Positions 61,812-64,000 of a stretch of 64,000 bases of DNA are shown here, one piece after another; positions within the stretch are counted from its first letter, which is position 1; each line of letters opens with the position of its first letter. Both the position numbers and the translations under genes were made by a program. The stretch covers positions 536,117,073 to 536,181,072 of the forward strand of contig OZ010786.1 of assembly GCA_963932465.1 (NCBI GenBank). Reading direction: 5' to 3'. The notes under the pieces are model-generated. The model was not told the origin of the DNA. It searched no databases and saw only the letters and a list, made by a program, of their open reading frames with translations. This DNA comes from Maratus speciosus (lineage: Eukaryota > Arthropoda > Arachnida > Araneae > Salticidae).

Positions 61812-63284
61812 GATAAATAAAAAAAGTAATTTTGTGGTACTAAACAATTTAAACATGATATTTTGAGCATGTTATTGAATTCTGTATGTTGTCTCTTTTA
61901 AGAGGTTAGTTATTCATTATCATCCTGATATTCTTTGTCTCCAAGAGTAATCTAAAATTATAGTTTTCCATTTTATTTTAATTCTACATATAACATTTTT
62001 ACTGAAACACTGTATATGTGATGTTAATAAATGAAAGCGGGTACATATTTTTTTTTTTTTTCATATTGAAAATGATTACTTAAACCACATTCAAAAATAA
62101 ATATTTGGCTGAGGTTATATTACTTTGAAGTGCAGATAGCGATACAGGCGTTAGTATAAAAATACACAGATAGTAAAAAAACTCAGTATTTATTAATATA
62201 GTACTAAAGAAATAAAAAGTCATCATTTGCAAAAAAATAATAATAATAATAACACTAAATTTACATAAATCAATAAACTGCTAAAATTCATCTTCATTTA
62301 GCCATAAATATTAATTCTGACGTTTGAAGTAAAACATACAGCGTCCTCTAAAATATATAAGAATTTGTTCTTTCATGACTTCATCTACAACAGGAAATAC
62401 ATGGGTTTTCTTCTTAAATGAATGCCAATTCTTTATTTTGCCATAATATCAACGTATTTAAAAGAAATGAAACTCTACACCCTTTCTTAATTTCTTTTTC
62501 TGATTATTCTACACGGTGTCGAATACAGGGTTTTTCTCCTGCGTGGATTTGTGCGGGGTTTCAGTGGAGATTTCTTCTTTTTGACCGTTAGTAAATATAA
62601 AAATTCAAATCTTCAAAAAATGATTGTAATCCTCAGGAGGAATCCCCACCACCACCGATTATCACTAGTTTTTCCACATTAGACTGATTATTCCTGATCA
62701 ACTGAGATTCAAAAAATTTCAATGCCAATGTCATCAGGTTATATCAATACATTTTCATACAAGTAGTAAATATTTAAATATTATTATTATTCCTTATTAA
62801 TCTGTGTTGTACAAGGGAGTGTTGAATAGTTATTAGTTGCTTATTATATTTGTTTGTTGGTGTAAAGTTTTTTTTTTTATTTTATTTTATTTTTTTTTTT
62901 TTTTTTTTTCATTTAGAATAACGTTATTTTTGATACCCCAAACCATAAAAAGACTTGGTTTAAAAAAAAAAAAATGGAAAATTAGTGTTCTGTTTGGAAA
63001 TATTATTAAAAAGAAACCACAATTAAAAAAAGGTACAAAATATGGTTTAGAATTGTTAGGCATCATCATTTGAGTGAAGTATACATAGAAAAATCTGCCA
63101 CGTCGGACATGTTGTTTTGAATGCGAAGATAGTGGGGGGTTTTAGGGTCACTGAATAAAAAAAGTAATTGTGTGGTACTAAACAATTTAAATATAATATT
63201 TTGACTATGTTAAGGAATTCTGTATTTTGTCTCTTTTAAGATGTTAGTTATTCATTATCATCCGGATATTCTTTGTATCCAAGT
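61812..63284 (+). repeat. Pair of ~130-bp direct repeats 1.34 kb apart
   Basis: 61815-61945 and 63156-63284 share AAAAAAAGTAATT, TGTGGTACTAAACAATTTAA and TTGTCTCTTTTAAGA, then GTTAGTTATTCATTATCATC and GATATTCTTTGTNTCCAAG, about 85-90% identical. The DNA between (61946-63155) is AT-rich with T-runs (62890-62909), no open frame that looks protein-like, and nothing suggesting an LTR element, so a local duplication is the simplest reading. Confidence 0.65.
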
Positions 63285-63666
63285 GTCTCCTGATATTCTT
63301 TGTCTCCAATCCTTTGTCTATGAAGTATTTTATTAAATATTTAGAGTTTTTGTTATTAGATGTGTTGTTTCATACATGCAATATGCTAGAATGAACATGT
63401 TCTGTTTATTATGTAATGTTGCTGTTTCTACACATAGCAGAAAAAAACATTCAACATGTGTGTGTATATCTTCCGTGTGTGTAGAAAATCACTGTAAATA
63501 TAACGCACGTTTTGGTTGAGACATACGATTATTAGAACAACAGTGACGCATCCTGGCTTTGTATGCCATCGAAAAAACAGGTTGAGGTGTAATGCCTTGA
63601 AATTATAGTGTACATGTCGTTTAAATAAATTGTGATTTCTAGTTTTGAAACTATATAAAAATACAG

Positions 63667-63967
63667 TAATCGAGGTTCCACAGAGAAAATTGCCAACACA
63701 TACGACCAGTCGATGCATCATACCGCTGGATGTGGCTGCTATATTTGTTAAAATGCTGTTCCATGCTGTTATCAGGGATATTATGGTAAGCTCAACAATG
63801 CGGGAATTGGAAGCTGATAAACTGAAAAGTTAATAATAATAATAAAATAAATATTATTTCACAATTAATTACTGTCAATGTTTTTATTTTTGCAGTGGCT
63901 CCAAGTAAATGTAGCAATTTTTAACAAAACATTTTATCTTGCCGTAAAATATCTGATTCCAAGTTGA
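63667..63967 (+). CDS. Candidate last two exons of an unknown gene
   Basis: I do not recognise the product. A possible exon (63667-63785) has an AG just upstream (weak pyrimidine tract) and ends ATG|GTAAGC, a good donor. A 110-bp intron closes with TTTTTATTTTTGCAG, a strong acceptor, at 63895. The next exon, starting 63896, continues in the same phase (phase 0) for 23 codons to TGA at 63965-63967. Peptide pieces are VIEVPQRKLPTHTTSRCIIP and LDVAAIFVKMLFHAVIRDIM, then WLQVNVAIFNKTFYLAVKYL. The composition is more balanced than in the surrounding frames. No ATG start, polyadenylation signal or domain has been established. It could be chance or part of a repeat. Confidence 0.3.
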
Positions 63968-64000
63968 TTATAAATCACAAAGCTGAATTTATTTCCTAAT

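Noticed and set aside
61812..63284. LTR retrotransposon between the two 130-bp direct repeats
   Set aside because: The repeats are too short, do not start TG or end CA, and no primer-binding site, polypurine tract or reverse transcriptase is visible between them.

Overview
The window is AT-rich, gene-poor animal DNA. Long poly(A)/poly(T) and (TA)n runs, spliceosomal-type splice signals, Pol III-derived repeats and many small terminal-inverted-repeat (TIR) elements of the hAT, TTAA-target, Tc1/mariner and pogo/Tigger types point to a metazoan. The broken protein at 1.3-12.0 kb resembles, from memory, an uncharacterised multicopy arthropod protein family, so an arthropod (perhaps an arachnid) is my best guess. 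No complete protein-coding gene can be supported. Almost everything recognisable is mobile or tandemly repeated DNA.

0.68-12.79 kb is the most informative region. An outer DNA transposon (688-12786) is bounded by a perfect 8-bp direct repeat CTCTGCAT and by inverted ends TAGGGTGGATCGAAAA / TATGGTGAATCGAAAA. Each end carries three related ~140-195 bp repeats in mirror order. Inside is a decayed reading frame of the uncharacterised family, which I propose is its transposase. That frame is split at 1882/11393 by a second, 9.5-kb inserted block with ends CCCAGCTAAAAATGAACTG and an apparent 2-bp duplication (TC). Removing the block rejoins the frame. The block has no gene of its own. It is a stack of tandem arrays (~145-bp unit at 2.4-3.9 kb, a ~100-bp unit and an older array at 5.1-8.6 kb, a ~120-bp satellite at 8.6-11.1 kb) that later received a TTAA-type palindromic MITE, a hAT MITE with a perfect 8-bp duplication and a tRNA-derived SINE with a 13-bp duplication.

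12.8-25.5 kb is AT-rich DNA with a diverged 2.2-kb tandem duplication (16.6-20.1 kb), a dispersed ~280-bp repeat family and several fold-back MITEs (20.4-22.3 kb). 25.5-26.98 kb is a dead Tc1-like transposon. 27.55-28.64 kb is a TIR element with CCCAGC ends enclosing a 5S rRNA-like sequence. 30.2-32.2 kb is a ~300-bp tandem array holding a long (TA)n tract. At 34.1-34.4 kb a tRNA-like sequence sits inside an ~80-bp inverted repeat. 37.8-38.6 kb is an internally deleted pogo-like element that keeps only the C-terminal zinc-finger part of its transposase.

41.8-43.4 kb and 55.3-57.4 kb are nested pairs of TIR elements, the second containing a Tigger-type transposase N-terminus. 48.7-49.6 kb is a ~175-bp tandem array, 52.55-52.88 kb a fold-back element, 53.8-55.3 kb a duplicated SINE-containing unit, and 60.39-61.15 kb a TTAA-flanked TIR element. 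At the right edge (63.67-63.97 kb) two in-phase exon-like segments with splice signals may be the end of a host gene. All homology statements are by eye and from memory. No search was run.
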